Source: Bacteroidales bacterium (GTDB lineage: Bacteria; Bacteroidota; Bacteroidia; Bacteroidales; F082). From it: DNA of 46,532 nt. Where the stretch lies: contig JAGCPG010000106.1 of NCBI GenBank assembly GCA_017645245.1, positions 1 to 46,532 on the forward strand, given 5' to 3'. Shown here in pieces: positions 23,071 through 33,148 of this stretch. The position numbers were made by a program, and so were the translations under genes. The notes below the pieces were generated by a model. It had not been told where the DNA came from. It saw only the letters and a program-made list of their open reading frames with translations, and did no database searches. Positions within the stretch are counted from its first letter, which is position 1; the number at the start of each line of letters is the position of its first letter.

Positions 23071-26022
23071 ATGAAGAAAAGATTTTTACCTTTCAGTTTA
23101 CTTTTGGTAATCATGATCTTAGGTCAGTCCGTCATGGCTGACGGCGGGCATTATGTGCCGCGCGCAAAAGAAGCTACCAATGCTGAGGCTTTCCTGAGCA
23201 GCATGCGCGTCAATCAACACACAGGTTTGATTGATCCTGCAATGATGATTGCTGCTTCAAAGCAGAACACGCGAGAAAACCTTTCCGAGTCCTTGTATTG
23301 GATCTCCATGGGTCCTGACAATCTTGGAGGTAGAACCACATCGATTCTTTACAACAACCAGAATTTGCACGATGTGTACATTGGCTCCATGGGTGGCGGT
23401 GTGTTCCATACTGGCAACGGCATTTCATGGCATCAGGTTGGTAAAGACTTGATGGTCAGCTGTATGGCTCAAGATGAAAATGGCACCATTTACGTTGGCA
23501 CCGGTGAGGGCAGCAATGCCTACACCTACAATGGCATGGGTGACCTGGGCTATGAGAACGGTTTCGTTGGCTCAGGTATCTTCACCATCAATAACTATGT
23601 GATGTCAGAGAATCCTCTTCCGGGCACCGCTCCAACAGTTGAAAACAATGTCGTCGCTTGGAGTTTCATCAATGATATCGCCGTGGTGGGCAACTACCTC
23701 GTTGCCGCTACCAGCGACGGTCTCAGATACAGCACCATTGGCAGCGACACTTGGTCGTTCGCCGCATGTGGCTCAGACTATCTCACCGGCAATGCCGTGA
23801 AAGTGAAGGTTGCTTCCGACCAAACCGTCATAGCTTCCGTGGGTGGTAAGCTCTATGTGGGTTCACTCAACAATATGGTGTGCTGCTCAGGTGAAAGTGC
23901 CGAGGAAGTGAATGACAACAACGTCATTGTCAAGATTGTTCCAGCTGCTGAAGATGGTTTTCTGGATGTTGCCGTTGCTCCATCGGATCCCAACGTCATC
24001 TATGCTTCCGTTATCAACGCTAATGGCGAGCATGTGAAGATTTATGTCAGCTATGACAAGGGTACCACTTGGAACATCGCCCTTCCTGCCGTCAACTCTT
24101 CTTACGGACATAACGTCTATGGTGGCAGAGGCCTGTTCAACCATTGCCTGGTTGTGGATCCCAATAATGCTTATCGTCTGTATGTGCTTTCTCAAGACAT
24201 CTGGCGTCTTGACAGCCCCGCTGATCACAACGGCTACTATTTGGCCGTTAAGATGACCCCCACTTATGTCTGCCATGGCATGAACGACATGCAGTTTAAT
24301 CCAAGACAGGCCGGCTATGGTTATGTTGCTACTGACGGTGGCGTCTTTACGCTGGAACCTGACGGTGAATACATTTCATTGACGAATTGCAATAGAGGTT
24401 ATGTTTCAACCCGTTGCCTCAATGTGGCTCCTTCCAGTGATGCCACCCGCGTTGTCGCCGGCGTTCTGGATCACGGTCCAATTTATATCCAAGGTTTGGA
24501 TAATACCAACAACATAGGTACTTGCGAACTGTTGTTGCCTGAAGCCGTGTCGGTTTATAGCGGTGGTTACAGTGAGGCTTATACCTCCGGATCAAGCGCA
24601 GTCTCGGCCATTTGCCCGAACACGTTCATCCTTACCACCTTGGACGGTGGCCTTATGCGTACCGAGAAGGCTGGTGCCGACTATGACGAGACCAATTTCA
24701 CCACCAATCTGAGCTTCACTTTCACAGGATATCGCATGCCAATCGCCCTTTGGGAGAGCTTCGAGGATGAAAACAGCGTTGAATCAGTTTGGTTCAAGTG
24801 CACTCAAAATCAAAATGCTGGCGACGTCATCCAATGCTTCAGTCATAATGGTGACTATCCTTTCAACTATACGCTGCCTCATGCAATGCATTATGATTCG
24901 GTTCATCCGAATCTCAGCGACTCATTGCTGGTGCCCGATCCAATTTCGGCTAAGTTGTTTGTCCCGAACAATGAAAGCAGCCAGTACAACATTTACGTCA
25001 CATTTGACGCTTTGCAATTCGGCAAGGCTACCGATTGGTACAAAGTTGCCTCTATTGCGAATTATCCTACCTGCATGACCATGAGTGCTGACGGTGACGT
25101 TCTCTTCATCGGAAGCCAGGAAGGCACCCTGTATCGTCTCAGCAACTTGAAGGCTGTCGTTGACGGAAATACCGCCTGCGTCGATTCAACCGAATATGCC
25201 GCTGAGTTGACAGAGATTGCTCTTGGCGATCAGTGCATCACCAGCGTGGCTGTTTTCAATGGTGACAACAACAAGGTTGTGGTTACCTTGGGCAATTATG
25301 GCAACGACAACTTCATCATGTATTCCAATGATGCCACGGCTGCTACCCCGACCTTTGTGAACAAGCAGGGTAATCTGCCCAAGATGCCTGTGTACTCAAG
25401 CATCTATACCATCTATCGTTATGAAAACGAAGCTGGTCTCAGCGTGGGAGCTGAGCATGTGCTGATCGGTACAGAACATGGCGTTTACAGAACCGAAAAT
25501 ATTGCCGCCGCCTCACCTGAGTGGGTCGCAGAGACCGCCATCCTGGGTGATGTTCCTGTGCTCGACATGAGACAACAGAACATGAGTCATCCTGATCAGG
25601 TTGTGAATACCATCGTTGACGGTACACCTGTTGCCGTGGTTTATCCTGGCATCAGGAACCAAGGTATGGTTTATGCTGCCACCTACGGCAGAGGCCTGTT
25701 CCGTTGCGAGCAATACCATGTCCAGTATAGCGGTACCGGTATTTCCGAGACTCCCGCCGCCGTTGCTACAAGCAATGTCAGCATGTATCCCAACCCGGTC
25801 CGTGACGACGCCAAGATCTGCTTCGAACTGAACGACAACGCTTCAGTTTCCTATCAGGTGTATGACATCAGCGGCCGCATGGTCAAGAATGAGCGCGTGG
25901 GCAACTACGGACAAGGAAAGCACGAGGTCAACGTCTCCGTTGACGGTCTGGCCAAGGGCGCTTATGTCCTCCGCCTCAATGCAGGAGCTCAGATTTCAAC
26001 AGTGAAGTTCATGGTGTTCTGA
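23071..26022 (+). CDS. Secreted T9SS protein with a BNR/sortilin-like beta-propeller
   Basis: 983 residues from the ATG at 23071. The signal peptide is about 1-23 (SVMA). The body begins with WISMGPDNLGGRTTSI and continues with GSMGGGVFHTGNG-SWHQVG and VSYDKGTTWN, which are BNR/Asp-box style repeats of beta-propellers. No enzymatic residues can be named. The last 80 residues form a type A sorting domain (SMYPNPVRDDAKI...YDISGRMVKNERV...GAYVLRLNAG), which sends proteins through the type IX system to the cell surface. It has its own promoter and is closed by a two-way terminator, so it is a single-gene unit. Its role may be adhesion or glycan/protein binding. Confidence 0.85.
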   Translation: MKKRFLPFSLLLVIMILGQSVMADGGHYVPRAKEATNAEAFLSSMRVNQHTGLIDPAMMIAASKQNTRENLSESLYWISMGPDNLGGRTTSILYNNQNLHDVYIGSMGGGVFHTGNGISWHQVGKDLMVSCMAQDENGTIYVGTGEGSNAYTYNGMGDLGYENGFVGSGIFTINNYVMSENPLPGTAPTVENNVVAWSFINDIAVVGNYLVAATSDGLRYSTIGSDTWSFAACGSDYLTGNAVKVKVASDQTVIASVGGKLYVGSLNNMVCCSGESAEEVNDNNVIVKIVPAAEDGFLDVAVAPSDPNVIYASVINANGEHVKIYVSYDKGTTWNIALPAVNSSYGHNVYGGRGLFNHCLVVDPNNAYRLYVLSQDIWRLDSPADHNGYYLAVKMTPTYVCHGMNDMQFNPRQAGYGYVATDGGVFTLEPDGEYISLTNCNRGYVSTRCLNVAPSSDATRVVAGVLDHGPIYIQGLDNTNNIGTCELLLPEAVSVYSGGYSEAYTSGSSAVSAICPNTFILTTLDGGLMRTEKAGADYDETNFTTNLSFTFTGYRMPIALWESFEDENSVESVWFKCTQNQNAGDVIQCFSHNGDYPFNYTLPHAMHYDSVHPNLSDSLLVPDPISAKLFVPNNESSQYNIYVTFDALQFGKATDWYKVASIANYPTCMTMSADGDVLFIGSQEGTLYRLSNLKAVVDGNTACVDSTEYAAELTEIALGDQCITSVAVFNGDNNKVVVTLGNYGNDNFIMYSNDATAATPTFVNKQGNLPKMPVYSSIYTIYRYENEAGLSVGAEHVLIGTEHGVYRTENIAAASPEWVAETAILGDVPVLDMRQQNMSHPDQVVNTIVDGTPVAVVYPGIRNQGMVYAATYGRGLFRCEQYHVQYSGTGISETPAAVATSNVSMYPNPVRDDAKICFELNDNASVSYQVYDISGRMVKNERVGNYGQGKHEVNVSVDGLAKGAYVLRLNAGAQISTVKFMVF

Positions 26023-26042
26023 TCCTTGAACTACTGAAAACT

Positions 26043-26079
26043 AAAAAGGTGCGTCACTTCAAGTTGGCGCACCTTTTTT
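26043..26079. terminator. Bidirectional terminator between convergent genes
   Basis: An 11-bp perfect stem AAAAAGGTGCG / CGCACCTTTTT with a 14-nt loop, followed by T on both strands. It serves the T9SS propeller gene (plus) and the outer-membrane protein gene (minus), whose stop is at 26078. Confidence 0.88.
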
Positions 26080-26752
26080 ATTTATTGTATCTCGCTCCCC
26101 AATGGTACGACAGATACAAGGTGACGAAAACGTATTCGGTAGGATTCAAATCCATGAGCTCGATGCCTTGTGGGAAATAATCCGCAGCCACACCTACCTC
26201 GATGGCCCGAGCCCTGGTGCGCGAAGAGCCGATCTCAAGACTCATGCCTCCCTTGACGTAGGCACCCGGCCTAAACTTGATTTCCTTCAATCCGTATCGG
26301 AAGGGGAGACCGGCATAATAAGGCTTCAACAATGCCAACGAGGCACCGCCCTCATAGAGCCAGCGCACCTCCACACCACCCCAGTAGGGCTTACCGTAGA
26401 TCCTATGCTCCACCTCATAGCCGCCCCTGAGCGCCAACATGTCGTTCAACTTCCCGTAGATATAGGTGGAGGAGTTGTAGATGTTGATCAGCTTTACCTG
26501 TTTCTGCGAGCGGAAATAGGAAACCTCAAAGTCCCAGTTGGAGGTCTTCAGGATGTTGCGTATCCTGCCGGTTCTATAGCCCAAGCCAAATCCCCTCGAA
26601 TGAAGGGTGCCGTGAAAAGTGGACTCATGGCTGTAAAGGATTCGCTCGTCTATCGGCTGGCTGTCGTCGTTGCCAATAGAGATCTCCTGCGCCTCAAGGA
26701 TGACGGGCGACAGGAGAAAGCTTATCGCAATGAAAAGGCGATTGAGTTTCAA
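26078..26752 (-). CDS. Conserved outer-membrane beta-barrel protein of unknown function
   Basis: 224 residues with a signal peptide (about 1-21, ILEAQ). The mature part has alternating strands with many Gly and aromatic residues (GLGYRTGRI, NWDFEVSYF, LRGGYEVEHR, WGGVEVRWLYEG, GVAADYF) and ends in YLSYHWGARYNK. This fits a small outer-membrane barrel; I cannot name the family. No ATG precedes the signal peptide: the start is a TTG at 26750-26752 that overlaps the stop of the small lipoprotein upstream (TTGA). The two are therefore translated in a coupled way and probably work together. Confidence 0.75.
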   Translation of the reverse strand: MKLNRLFIAISFLLSPVILEAQEISIGNDDSQPIDERILYSHESTFHGTLHSRGFGLGYRTGRIRNILKTSNWDFEVSYFRSQKQVKLINIYNSSTYIYGKLNDMLALRGGYEVEHRIYGKPYWGGVEVRWLYEGGASLALLKPYYAGLPFRYGLKEIKFRPGAYVKGGMSLEIGSSRTRARAIEVGVAADYFPQGIELMDLNPTEYVFVTLYLSYHWGARYNK

Positions 26753-26877
26753 TAGCGTGTTTCAATTTGATACTTGGAGGTCTCGCCGTATGCAGCGCAA
26801 GGGGCTGATGATTTGCATGACGAAAGGAAGAGACCTGCTACAAGTGCGATTAACGAAGCGATGGCGATTTTTTTCAT
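26749..26877 (-). CDS. 42-residue small lipoprotein
   Basis: The ATG at 26875-26877 opens 42 codons: MKKIAIASLIALVAG, then lipobox FLSSC with Cys21, then a mature part of 22 residues with PCAAYGE and a charged aromatic end KYQIETRY. The signal, lipobox and coupled downstream gene make it a real gene despite its size. The mature peptide keeps a second Cys and an Ala-Tyr pair, features I associate with small envelope lipoproteins of Bacteroidetes, though I cannot name a family. Its stop overlaps the TTG start of the outer-membrane protein. It is divergent from ung. Confidence 0.8.
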   Translation of the reverse strand: MKKIAIASLIALVAGLFLSSCKSSAPCAAYGETSKYQIETRY

Positions 26878-26895
26878 TGGTTTGAATTTGATATG

Positions 26896-26903
26896 CAAAA
26901 TAA
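26896..26903 (-). promoter_or_regulatory. Likely -7 element for the lipoprotein/OMP pair
   Basis: Minus strand TTATTTTG, one mismatch to TAnnTTTG, 18 nt before the lipoprotein start. Confidence 0.4.
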
Positions 26904-26926
26904 CGGATTTTTAACGGAATTATTAC

Positions 26927-26934
26927 CATCTTTG
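26927..26934 (+). promoter_or_regulatory. Likely -7 element for ung-rdgB
   Basis: CATCTTTG followed by C, one mismatch to TAnnTTTG, 16 nt before the ung start. Confidence 0.4.
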
Positions 26935-26950
26935 CACAATAATTTTACTA

Positions 26951-27631
26951 ATGATGGAAATCAGAAAACCTGACATTGACGAAAGCTGGTATCGTGTGCT
27001 GCGACCGCAGTTCGAAGCGCCCTATTTCTCGGATCTGAAATCATTTCTGGTGAGTGAGAAGCGGCAGTATGCCGTTTATCCCCCTGGCCCCTTGATTTTC
27101 AATGCCTTTAATTTGACGCCTTTTGACAAGGTGAAGGTGGTCATTCTGGGCCAAGATCCCTATCATGGGCCAGGTCAGGCGCACGGCCTCTCATTTTCGG
27201 TGCCCGACGGTGTGCCTTTCCCACCAAGCCTGCAGAATATCTTCAAGGAGCTTCATGATGACTTGGGTGTGCCCATCGCCCGATCAGGCAACCTTGAGAA
27301 ATGGGCGAGGGAGGGGGTTCTGTTGCTCAACGCCTCGCTGACAGTGCGCGCCGGTCAGGCGAACTCACATTCGCACCATGGCTGGGAACAGTTTACGGAT
27401 GCCGCTATTCGTGCCCTCTCGGAACAACGGGAACACCTGGTGTTCATCCTCTGGGGCAACTACGCCATCGCCAAGCAAGCCTTGATCGATCCCTTTAAAC
27501 ATTTGATACTGAAGTCGGTGCATCCATCACCGCTCTCGGCGAGCAGGGGATTCTTCGGCTGTCATCATTTTTCCCAAACGAACAATTATCTGAAACAAAA
27601 CGGAATAGAACCTATTGATTGGTCATTATGA
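26951..27631 (+). CDS. ung: Uracil-DNA glycosylase
   Basis: 226 residues. The enzyme cuts uracil from DNA to start base-excision repair. Family-1 marks are intact: the water-activating loop [13 protein letters not shown] (Asp69), the uracil-binding stretch [12 protein letters not shown], and the minor-groove loop HPSPLSA with His191. Two ATG codons stand in tandem at 26951 and 26954. Its stop overlaps the rdgB start (ATGA), so DNA uracil removal and nucleotide-pool cleaning are made together. Confidence 0.97.
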   Translation: MMEIRKPDIDESWYRVLRPQFEAPYFSDLKSFLVSEKRQYAVYPPGPLIFNAFNLTPFDKVKVVILGQDPYHGPGQAHGLSFSVPDGVPFPPSLQNIFKELHDDLGVPIARSGNLEKWAREGVLLLNASLTVRAGQANSHSHHGWEQFTDAAIRALSEQREHLVFILWGNYAIAKQALIDPFKHLILKSVHPSPLSASRGFFGCHHFSQTNNYLKQNGIEPIDWSL

Positions 27632-28209
27632 AAAAAATAGTGTTTGCCACCAATAACAAGAATAAATTGCGCGAATTGCGCGAGATCATGAGCGGACTCT
27701 ACGAGGTTTTGAGCCTTGACGACATCGGCTGCCATGAGGAAATTGTGGAAGATGCCGATACCATCGAAGGCAACGCCAAGATCAAGGCGGATTTTGTCAC
27801 CAACAAGTACCATGTGGATTGCTTTGCCGATGACACAGGGCTGGAGGTGGAGGCCTTGGGTGGGGCTCCGGGGGTGTATTCGGCGCGTTATGCCGGCGAG
27901 TATTGCAGCTATCAGGACAACGTGAACAAGATGCTCAATGCCATGAAGGGACAGACGAACCGCAAGGCGGCTTTTCGCACCTGCATCGCCTTGAACCTTG
28001 ATGGAAAATCCTATTGTTTTGAAGGCCGTTGCGACGGACAGATCTTGGAGACGCAACGAGGTACTGACGGCTTCGGCTACGACCCCATCTTTTTACCTGA
28101 TGGCTTCGATCAATCTTTTGCCGAGATGAGCCATGAAGCCAAAAACGCCATCAGCCACCGTGGTCGGGCTACCAGGAAATTGATCGAGTTTCTGAAGGAT
28201 CAGAAATAA
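27628..28209 (+). CDS. rdgB: Non-canonical purine NTP pyrophosphatase (RdgB/HAM1)
   Basis: 193 residues from the ATG at 27628, in ATGA overlap with ung. It hydrolyses dITP, ITP and XTP to monophosphates and so keeps deaminated purines out of nucleic acids. Family motifs are [15 protein letters not shown] at the start, [22 protein letters not shown] in the middle, and [11 protein letters not shown] with the end SHRGRA. The 3' end overlaps the convergent patatin gene by 10 nt; no terminator is visible there. Confidence 0.96.
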   Translation: MKKIVFATNNKNKLRELREIMSGLYEVLSLDDIGCHEEIVEDADTIEGNAKIKADFVTNKYHVDCFADDTGLEVEALGGAPGVYSARYAGEYCSYQDNVNKMLNAMKGQTNRKAAFRTCIALNLDGKSYCFEGRCDGQILETQRGTDGFGYDPIFLPDGFDQSFAEMSHEAKNAISHRGRATRKLIEFLKDQK

Positions 28210-30482
28210 TGTCCGAATGAGAAATAAGCACTGGCCGAATGGTTGAGGTCAGACCATTGTCCCGTCAAGGAGATGGGGCCTAAAGGACTTTTGTAGGAAT
28301 AGCGGATACCTACGCCTGTGAAACAGTCGAGTGGGTACTCCCGTTGAGGTTCGCCGACACCAATAGCCACATTGCCGATGGCAGTGAGGTAATGGTTTCC
28401 ATGGAAATTGTAACGGATATCGCATCGCAGGATGGCTGCCCTGTCGTCAAAGACAGTCATGCCGTTGATGCCTACGAATGGCATTTGTGATCGGGTGTAA
28501 CGCCCCGCCACCTCTCCGCCAATGACGTTGCAGAGGTTGGCGTATGATACCTTTCCAAAGAGCATCTTGCCGTAAAACTGGGGGATGATGGTCAACTTAT
28601 TTCTATATGGGGTGAGATAACTCTGAAAGGATAACGACAGGTCTTGGAAGGAATGAGGGAACTTGTCCAACTTATTGTAGTAATGCCCTTGAATGGCAAG
28701 ATTGACACCCTTGGTCGCGAAATAATAATGGTCCAGATTGTCAAAGTTGAAGTTGAAATATGCTCCAATCATCTGATTGTTAACAAAATACTTATCATTG
28801 AACAGGAAATAGGTTTCATTGTTGTCCAAATTGCTCACATGGCTGATGCTGTTGGAGGTGAAGAAGAGTCCGGCGTCGGTTTGGAAATCGTTGATTTGGT
28901 ACGATGACAAGCACATCTTGACTTCCTGTTGCAGGTCGCGGAAATTGAATTTTTCATTGCCCTGAAGGGTTATCCTTGAGAACTGCCAGCAGATGTCATA
29001 GCTGAGCTTGAAGCTGGCCATGGTGGAGATGGGATAAGTGAGGGTAGTGGTCAATTGTGGGTTGAAGCTGAAACGGCCTCTGAGGTTCAGTTTGGGTCCG
29101 GACAGCCGTTTCTCGTTCAGTCCCAGGGTGAACAGCAAAGCGGCACTTTCTTCAGTGTCGTAATGGATGCCGAATCCCACGACATCAGGGCTAGGTTGGT
29201 GGAGGTTCAGCGTAAGCTGATAGCTCTTCTTGACGGTGTCGATCTCTTTCAAGTCGTACGAGATACGGTCGTAAGCCCCGGTGCCTTGGAACAGTTCTAT
29301 GGTCCTTCTGATGTCGCTTCGGGAGATGACGGCGTCCTCGTGTAGCTTGCCTTTGAGTTTCAGCCATTTGGCCAGCCTTGGGGTAGGGCCATTCATGACG
29401 ATGGAGCTCACAAACACGAATTCGTCCTGGAGTTTGCTTTTCCGTGTCTTGATCAACTCGTTGTTGACGGGATAACCGGTGGTGGAGTCAAGCTGGTGCT
29501 TGATCTTCAACAGGGCGTCACGGTTTTGGACAGCCTCCTCATAGCCTCTTTTGATAAGCGTATCGATGGCTTCGGCACTGAAGCTAAGTGCACTGAATTC
29601 GGAAGCATTGGGCTTGATGAGGACATCGCAAAGCTGGCGGTTGTCCTCCCTCTTGATATGGATGGCAAAGTTATAGATGTAGTCGAACAGCTTTGAGACC
29701 GATGGGATGTTTTCGCCCAAAAAGAACCTCTCGTTGCTGAACTCGATACCGATGATGATGTCGGCGCCCATGTCATGCAGCACATCCGACGGGAAGATGT
29801 TGGTGAGCCCTCCATCGTAAAGCAGCCGACCGTTGATGACGACTGGGGAGAACACGGCTGGGAACGCCATGCTGGCACGGATGGCCTGGGGCAGGTTGCC
29901 ACTGCGGATAACGACTTCTTCACCCGAAACGATGTCGGTGGCGATGCAGCAGAAAGGAATGGGCAAGTCGTTGAAATCGATGTCATCCTGATAGCCGTAG
30001 CAAAGCTCGTTGAAGAGGTTGTCCACCTCGTTGTTGTTGACGTAGGCGCTGGGAAGCTCGCTGAGGAACGACCGTATCAAGCCCTCCTTCAAGATACCCC
30101 TGAGGTTGATCGGAATATTGACGATTTGAGTGCTGTTCCTCTCGCGGAGCGTTTGACACAGCATGGATCTATCAATGCTGTTGCCGATGATCTTCGACCA
30201 TTGAAGGGAGGTGATCAGGTAGGCAAGTTCGTCGGGGGAATACCCCAAGGCATAGATGCCGCCGATCACAGAGCCCATGCTGGTGCCGATCACATAATCA
30301 ATAGGGATGTCGAGTTCTTCAAGGTATTTCAAGACGCCGATGAACGATGCTCCTCGCGCTCCTCCTCCCGCAAGTACAACGCCTACCTTCGGCCTGGTTT
30401 GGGGGCGAAGGCTGTCTTGGGCATGGACGAATGTCGTTGCCAGACAGAGGATGACGACGAGCTTGATCGCTACATGGCGCAT
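28200..30482 (-). CDS. Patatin-like phospholipase with a C-terminal outer-membrane barrel
   Basis: 760 residues. The signal peptide is about 1-21 (FVHAQ). The patatin domain spans about 32-290 with oxyanion motif GGGARG (39-44), nucleophile GTSMG (Ser68) and catalytic Asp in DGG (Asp223), so the Ser-Asp dyad is complete. A POTRA-like linker (about 340-420) is followed by a C-terminal 16-strand-like surface-antigen barrel with FNFDNLDHYYFATKGVNL and the end [12 protein letters not shown]. This matches the RssA/PlpD-type autotransported lipases, which show the phospholipase outside or at the outer membrane. It starts 4 nt after alaS ends on the same strand. Confidence 0.92.
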   Translation of the reverse strand: MRHVAIKLVVILCLATTFVHAQDSLRPQTRPKVGVVLAGGGARGASFIGVLKYLEELDIPIDYVIGTSMGSVIGGIYALGYSPDELAYLITSLQWSKIIGNSIDRSMLCQTLRERNSTQIVNIPINLRGILKEGLIRSFLSELPSAYVNNNEVDNLFNELCYGYQDDIDFNDLPIPFCCIATDIVSGEEVVIRSGNLPQAIRASMAFPAVFSPVVINGRLLYDGGLTNIFPSDVLHDMGADIIIGIEFSNERFFLGENIPSVSKLFDYIYNFAIHIKREDNRQLCDVLIKPNASEFSALSFSAEAIDTLIKRGYEEAVQNRDALLKIKHQLDSTTGYPVNNELIKTRKSKLQDEFVFVSSIVMNGPTPRLAKWLKLKGKLHEDAVISRSDIRRTIELFQGTGAYDRISYDLKEIDTVKKSYQLTLNLHQPSPDVVGFGIHYDTEESAALLFTLGLNEKRLSGPKLNLRGRFSFNPQLTTTLTYPISTMASFKLSYDICWQFSRITLQGNEKFNFRDLQQEVKMCLSSYQINDFQTDAGLFFTSNSISHVSNLDNNETYFLFNDKYFVNNQMIGAYFNFNFDNLDHYYFATKGVNLAIQGHYYNKLDKFPHSFQDLSLSFQSYLTPYRNKLTIIPQFYGKMLFGKVSYANLCNVIGGEVAGRYTRSQMPFVGINGMTVFDDRAAILRCDIRYNFHGNHYLTAIGNVAIGVGEPQREYPLDCFTGVGIRYSYKSPLGPISLTGQWSDLNHSASAYFSFGHYF

Positions 30483-30486
30483 GTTG

Positions 30487-33105
30487 TCAGGAGCTTTGAA
30501 TCATTTCTTTCAGCATGGACATGGCCTTGGGCAGACCATCGGCGTTGCGGCCACCGGCCACGCAGAGGGTCTTCTGTCCACCACCACCACCTTGGATCTC
30601 CTTAGCCACCTCGCGGATGAGCTTGGTGGCATCCAGCCCCTTGGCATCGGCGAAGGCTTCGGGCAGCAGCAGGCAGAGTGCGGGTTTGCCGTCGCTTACT
30701 GAACCCAGGATAGCGATGGTGTTCTCGTCGGCCTGCTTGAGCATCAGGGCGATGTTGCGCAGCTGGTCGCCTGTGACGGTCAGGCGTTCCACGATGAACT
30801 TGTTGCCTTGATGTTCCACGGCTTTCGCCATGAGGCTTTCAGCCATGGTCTGGGCTTTCTCCTGCATCAGGCGTTCCACCTCTTTTCTCAGGCTGGCGTT
30901 CTGCTCGTTGAGCGAGACGACGCCTTTCACCAGGTCATTCGACTTGATGGACTCACGAATCTGGCCGATAAGGTCGAGCTGCTCGTCGAGGTACTGTTCC
31001 ACAGCTTCGCCTGTGATGGCTTCTATACGGCGGATGCCCGCTGCGATAGCTCCTTCGCTGACGATCTTGAACATGCCAATGTTGCCCGTGGCGGAGGTGT
31101 GGCATCCGCCGCAGAGTTCCATGGAATAATCCTTGTCGAAGACCACTACGCGAACTTTGTCGCCGTATTTTTCACCAAACAAGGCTGTGGCGCCCATGGC
31201 CTTGGCTTCATCGATCGGGATCTCGGCATAGGTCACATTGGGGATGTTCTCACGGATCTTCTGGTTGACGATCTTCTCCACCTGACGGATTTCCTCGGTA
31301 GTCATCTTGGCAAAATGGCTGAAGTCAAAGCGCAGACGTTGGTCGTCGACCAAGGAACCTTTTTGTTCGACATGGGTTCCGAGCACCTTTCTCAAGGCAG
31401 CATGCATTAGGTGGGTTGCGCTGTGGTTGTTGGCGATTCGTTGACGGCGAGCCGTGTCGATGGCGGCGGTGAAAGCCACCTCGGGGTTCTGTGGAAGTTG
31501 TTCGGTGATATGGATGACGAGGTTGTTTTCCTTCACCGTATTCACTATCTTGATGGTTTCGTTTTCGGAGGTCAGGGTGCCGGTATCGCCCACTTCGCCG
31601 CCCATCTCGGCATAGAACGGAGTCTTGTCGAGGACGATCTCGAAGTGTTTCTGCTTTTTGGCCACCACTTCGCGGAAACGGAGGATGTGGCTCTCGCAGG
31701 TCATGTCGGTGTAGCCTACAAACTCGGTCGGTTGCTCAGAGGCGTTCACAATGACCCAGTCGCCATTGGCTTTTTCAGCGGCTTTGCGTGAGCGGTTCTT
31801 CTGCTCTTCAAGGTTGGCCTTGAAGCCTTCCATGTCGACGTTGAGGCCTTTTTCGCCTGCCATCAGCTGGGTGAGGTCAATGGGGAAGCCGTAAGTGTCG
31901 AACAGCTCGAAGGCGAAGTTGCCGGCGATGTCCTGTTGGGGATGCTGTTCCACATAGCCCTCGAAACGCTTGATGCCTTGGGCCAAAGTGCGAAGGAACG
32001 AGGCTTCCTCCTCACGGATGACTTTGCTGACGAGCTCTTGTTGCGCCTTGATTTCAGGATAGTTATGCTCCATCTGTTGGACCAGGATGGGCAGCAGGTT
32101 GCAGACAAAAGGCTCCTCGAAGCCCAAGAAGGTGAAACCGTAGCGCACGGCGCGGCGCAACACGCGGCGGATGACATATCCGGCGCCGTTGTTCGACGGC
32201 AGCTGGCCATCGGCGATGGCGAAGCTGACGGCGCGCAGGTGGTCAGCGACGACGCGCATGGCCACATCAGTCTTCTCGGACTTGCCGTATTCAATGCCTG
32301 ACGTCTTGGCGATGGCTTGGATGATGGGTTGGAACACATCGGTGTCGTAGTTGGAAGTCTTGCCTTGCAGCACACGGACCAGGCGTTCGAAGCCCATGCC
32401 GGTGTCAACATGCTTGGCGGGAAGCTCCACCAGCTGGCCGTTGGCCATGCGGTTATATTGCATGAACACGAGGTTCCATATTTCAATCACTTGCGGATCG
32501 TCCTTGTTGACCAGTTCGCGGCCGGGAATTTGCTTGCGGGCCTCTTCGTCGCGCAGGTCGATGTGGATCTCCGAACAGGGACCGCATGGACCCGTCTCGC
32601 CCATCTCCCAGAAGTTGTCCTTCTTGTTGCCGTAGATGATACGATCCTCAGAAACATGCTCCTTCCAATAGCCGTAGGCCTCCATATCAGCGGGTTGGCC
32701 GTCCTTCTCGTCGCCGCCGAACACGGTGACGTAGAGCTTGTCCTTATCGATCTTCACTACTTCGGTGAGGTATTCCCAAGCGTATGCAATGGCTTCTTTC
32801 TTGAAATAGTCGCCAAACGACCAGTTGCCGAGCATCTCGAACATGGTGTGATGGTAGGTGTCGTGGCCAACTTCTTCCAAGTCATTGTGTTTGCCCGACA
32901 CACGAAGGCATTTCTGTGTGTCGGCGGCACGGTTCCACTTGGCTGGTTGGTTACCCAGGAAGATATCCTTAAACTGGTTCATGCCGGCGTTGGTGAACAT
33001 GAGCGTCGGGTCGTTCTTCACGACGATGGGAGCGGAAGGCACAATGGCGTGTTGCTTGGAATGGAAAAAGTCCAAGAAGCTATTTCTGATTTCGTAAGCG
33101 TTCAT
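30487..33105 (-). CDS. alaS: Alanyl-tRNA synthetase
   Basis: 872 residues, full length. It charges tRNA-Ala. The class II catalytic core starts at MNAYEIRNSFLDFFHSK, with the motif 1 part PTLMFTNAGMNQFKDIFLG. The editing domain has the zinc ligands HSATHLMHAALR and CGGCHTSATG. The C-terminal DHHA1 domain ends GGGGGQKTLCVAGG. All parts are intact. It is divergent from the M23 peptidase gene with closely set promoters; the patatin gene follows 4 nt downstream. Confidence 0.97.
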   Translation of the reverse strand: MNAYEIRNSFLDFFHSKQHAIVPSAPIVVKNDPTLMFTNAGMNQFKDIFLGNQPAKWNRAADTQKCLRVSGKHNDLEEVGHDTYHHTMFEMLGNWSFGDYFKKEAIAYAWEYLTEVVKIDKDKLYVTVFGGDEKDGQPADMEAYGYWKEHVSEDRIIYGNKKDNFWEMGETGPCGPCSEIHIDLRDEEARKQIPGRELVNKDDPQVIEIWNLVFMQYNRMANGQLVELPAKHVDTGMGFERLVRVLQGKTSNYDTDVFQPIIQAIAKTSGIEYGKSEKTDVAMRVVADHLRAVSFAIADGQLPSNNGAGYVIRRVLRRAVRYGFTFLGFEEPFVCNLLPILVQQMEHNYPEIKAQQELVSKVIREEEASFLRTLAQGIKRFEGYVEQHPQQDIAGNFAFELFDTYGFPIDLTQLMAGEKGLNVDMEGFKANLEEQKNRSRKAAEKANGDWVIVNASEQPTEFVGYTDMTCESHILRFREVVAKKQKHFEIVLDKTPFYAEMGGEVGDTGTLTSENETIKIVNTVKENNLVIHITEQLPQNPEVAFTAAIDTARRQRIANNHSATHLMHAALRKVLGTHVEQKGSLVDDQRLRFDFSHFAKMTTEEIRQVEKIVNQKIRENIPNVTYAEIPIDEAKAMGATALFGEKYGDKVRVVVFDKDYSMELCGGCHTSATGNIGMFKIVSEGAIAAGIRRIEAITGEAVEQYLDEQLDLIGQIRESIKSNDLVKGVVSLNEQNASLRKEVERLMQEKAQTMAESLMAKAVEHQGNKFIVERLTVTGDQLRNIALMLKQADENTIAILGSVSDGKPALCLLLPEAFADAKGLDATKLIREVAKEIQGGGGGQKTLCVAGGRNADGLPKAMSMLKEMIQSS

Positions 33106-33129
33106 TGAATGAATTTCTTAAAAAACATG

Positions 33130-33137
33130 CAAAGTTA
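33130..33137 (-). promoter_or_regulatory. Promoter -7 element for alaS
   Basis: Minus strand TAACTTTG, a perfect TAnnTTTG match, 24 nt before the alaS start and 11 bp from the divergent -7 element. Confidence 0.68.
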
Positions 33138-33148
33138 GGCTTTTTTTG

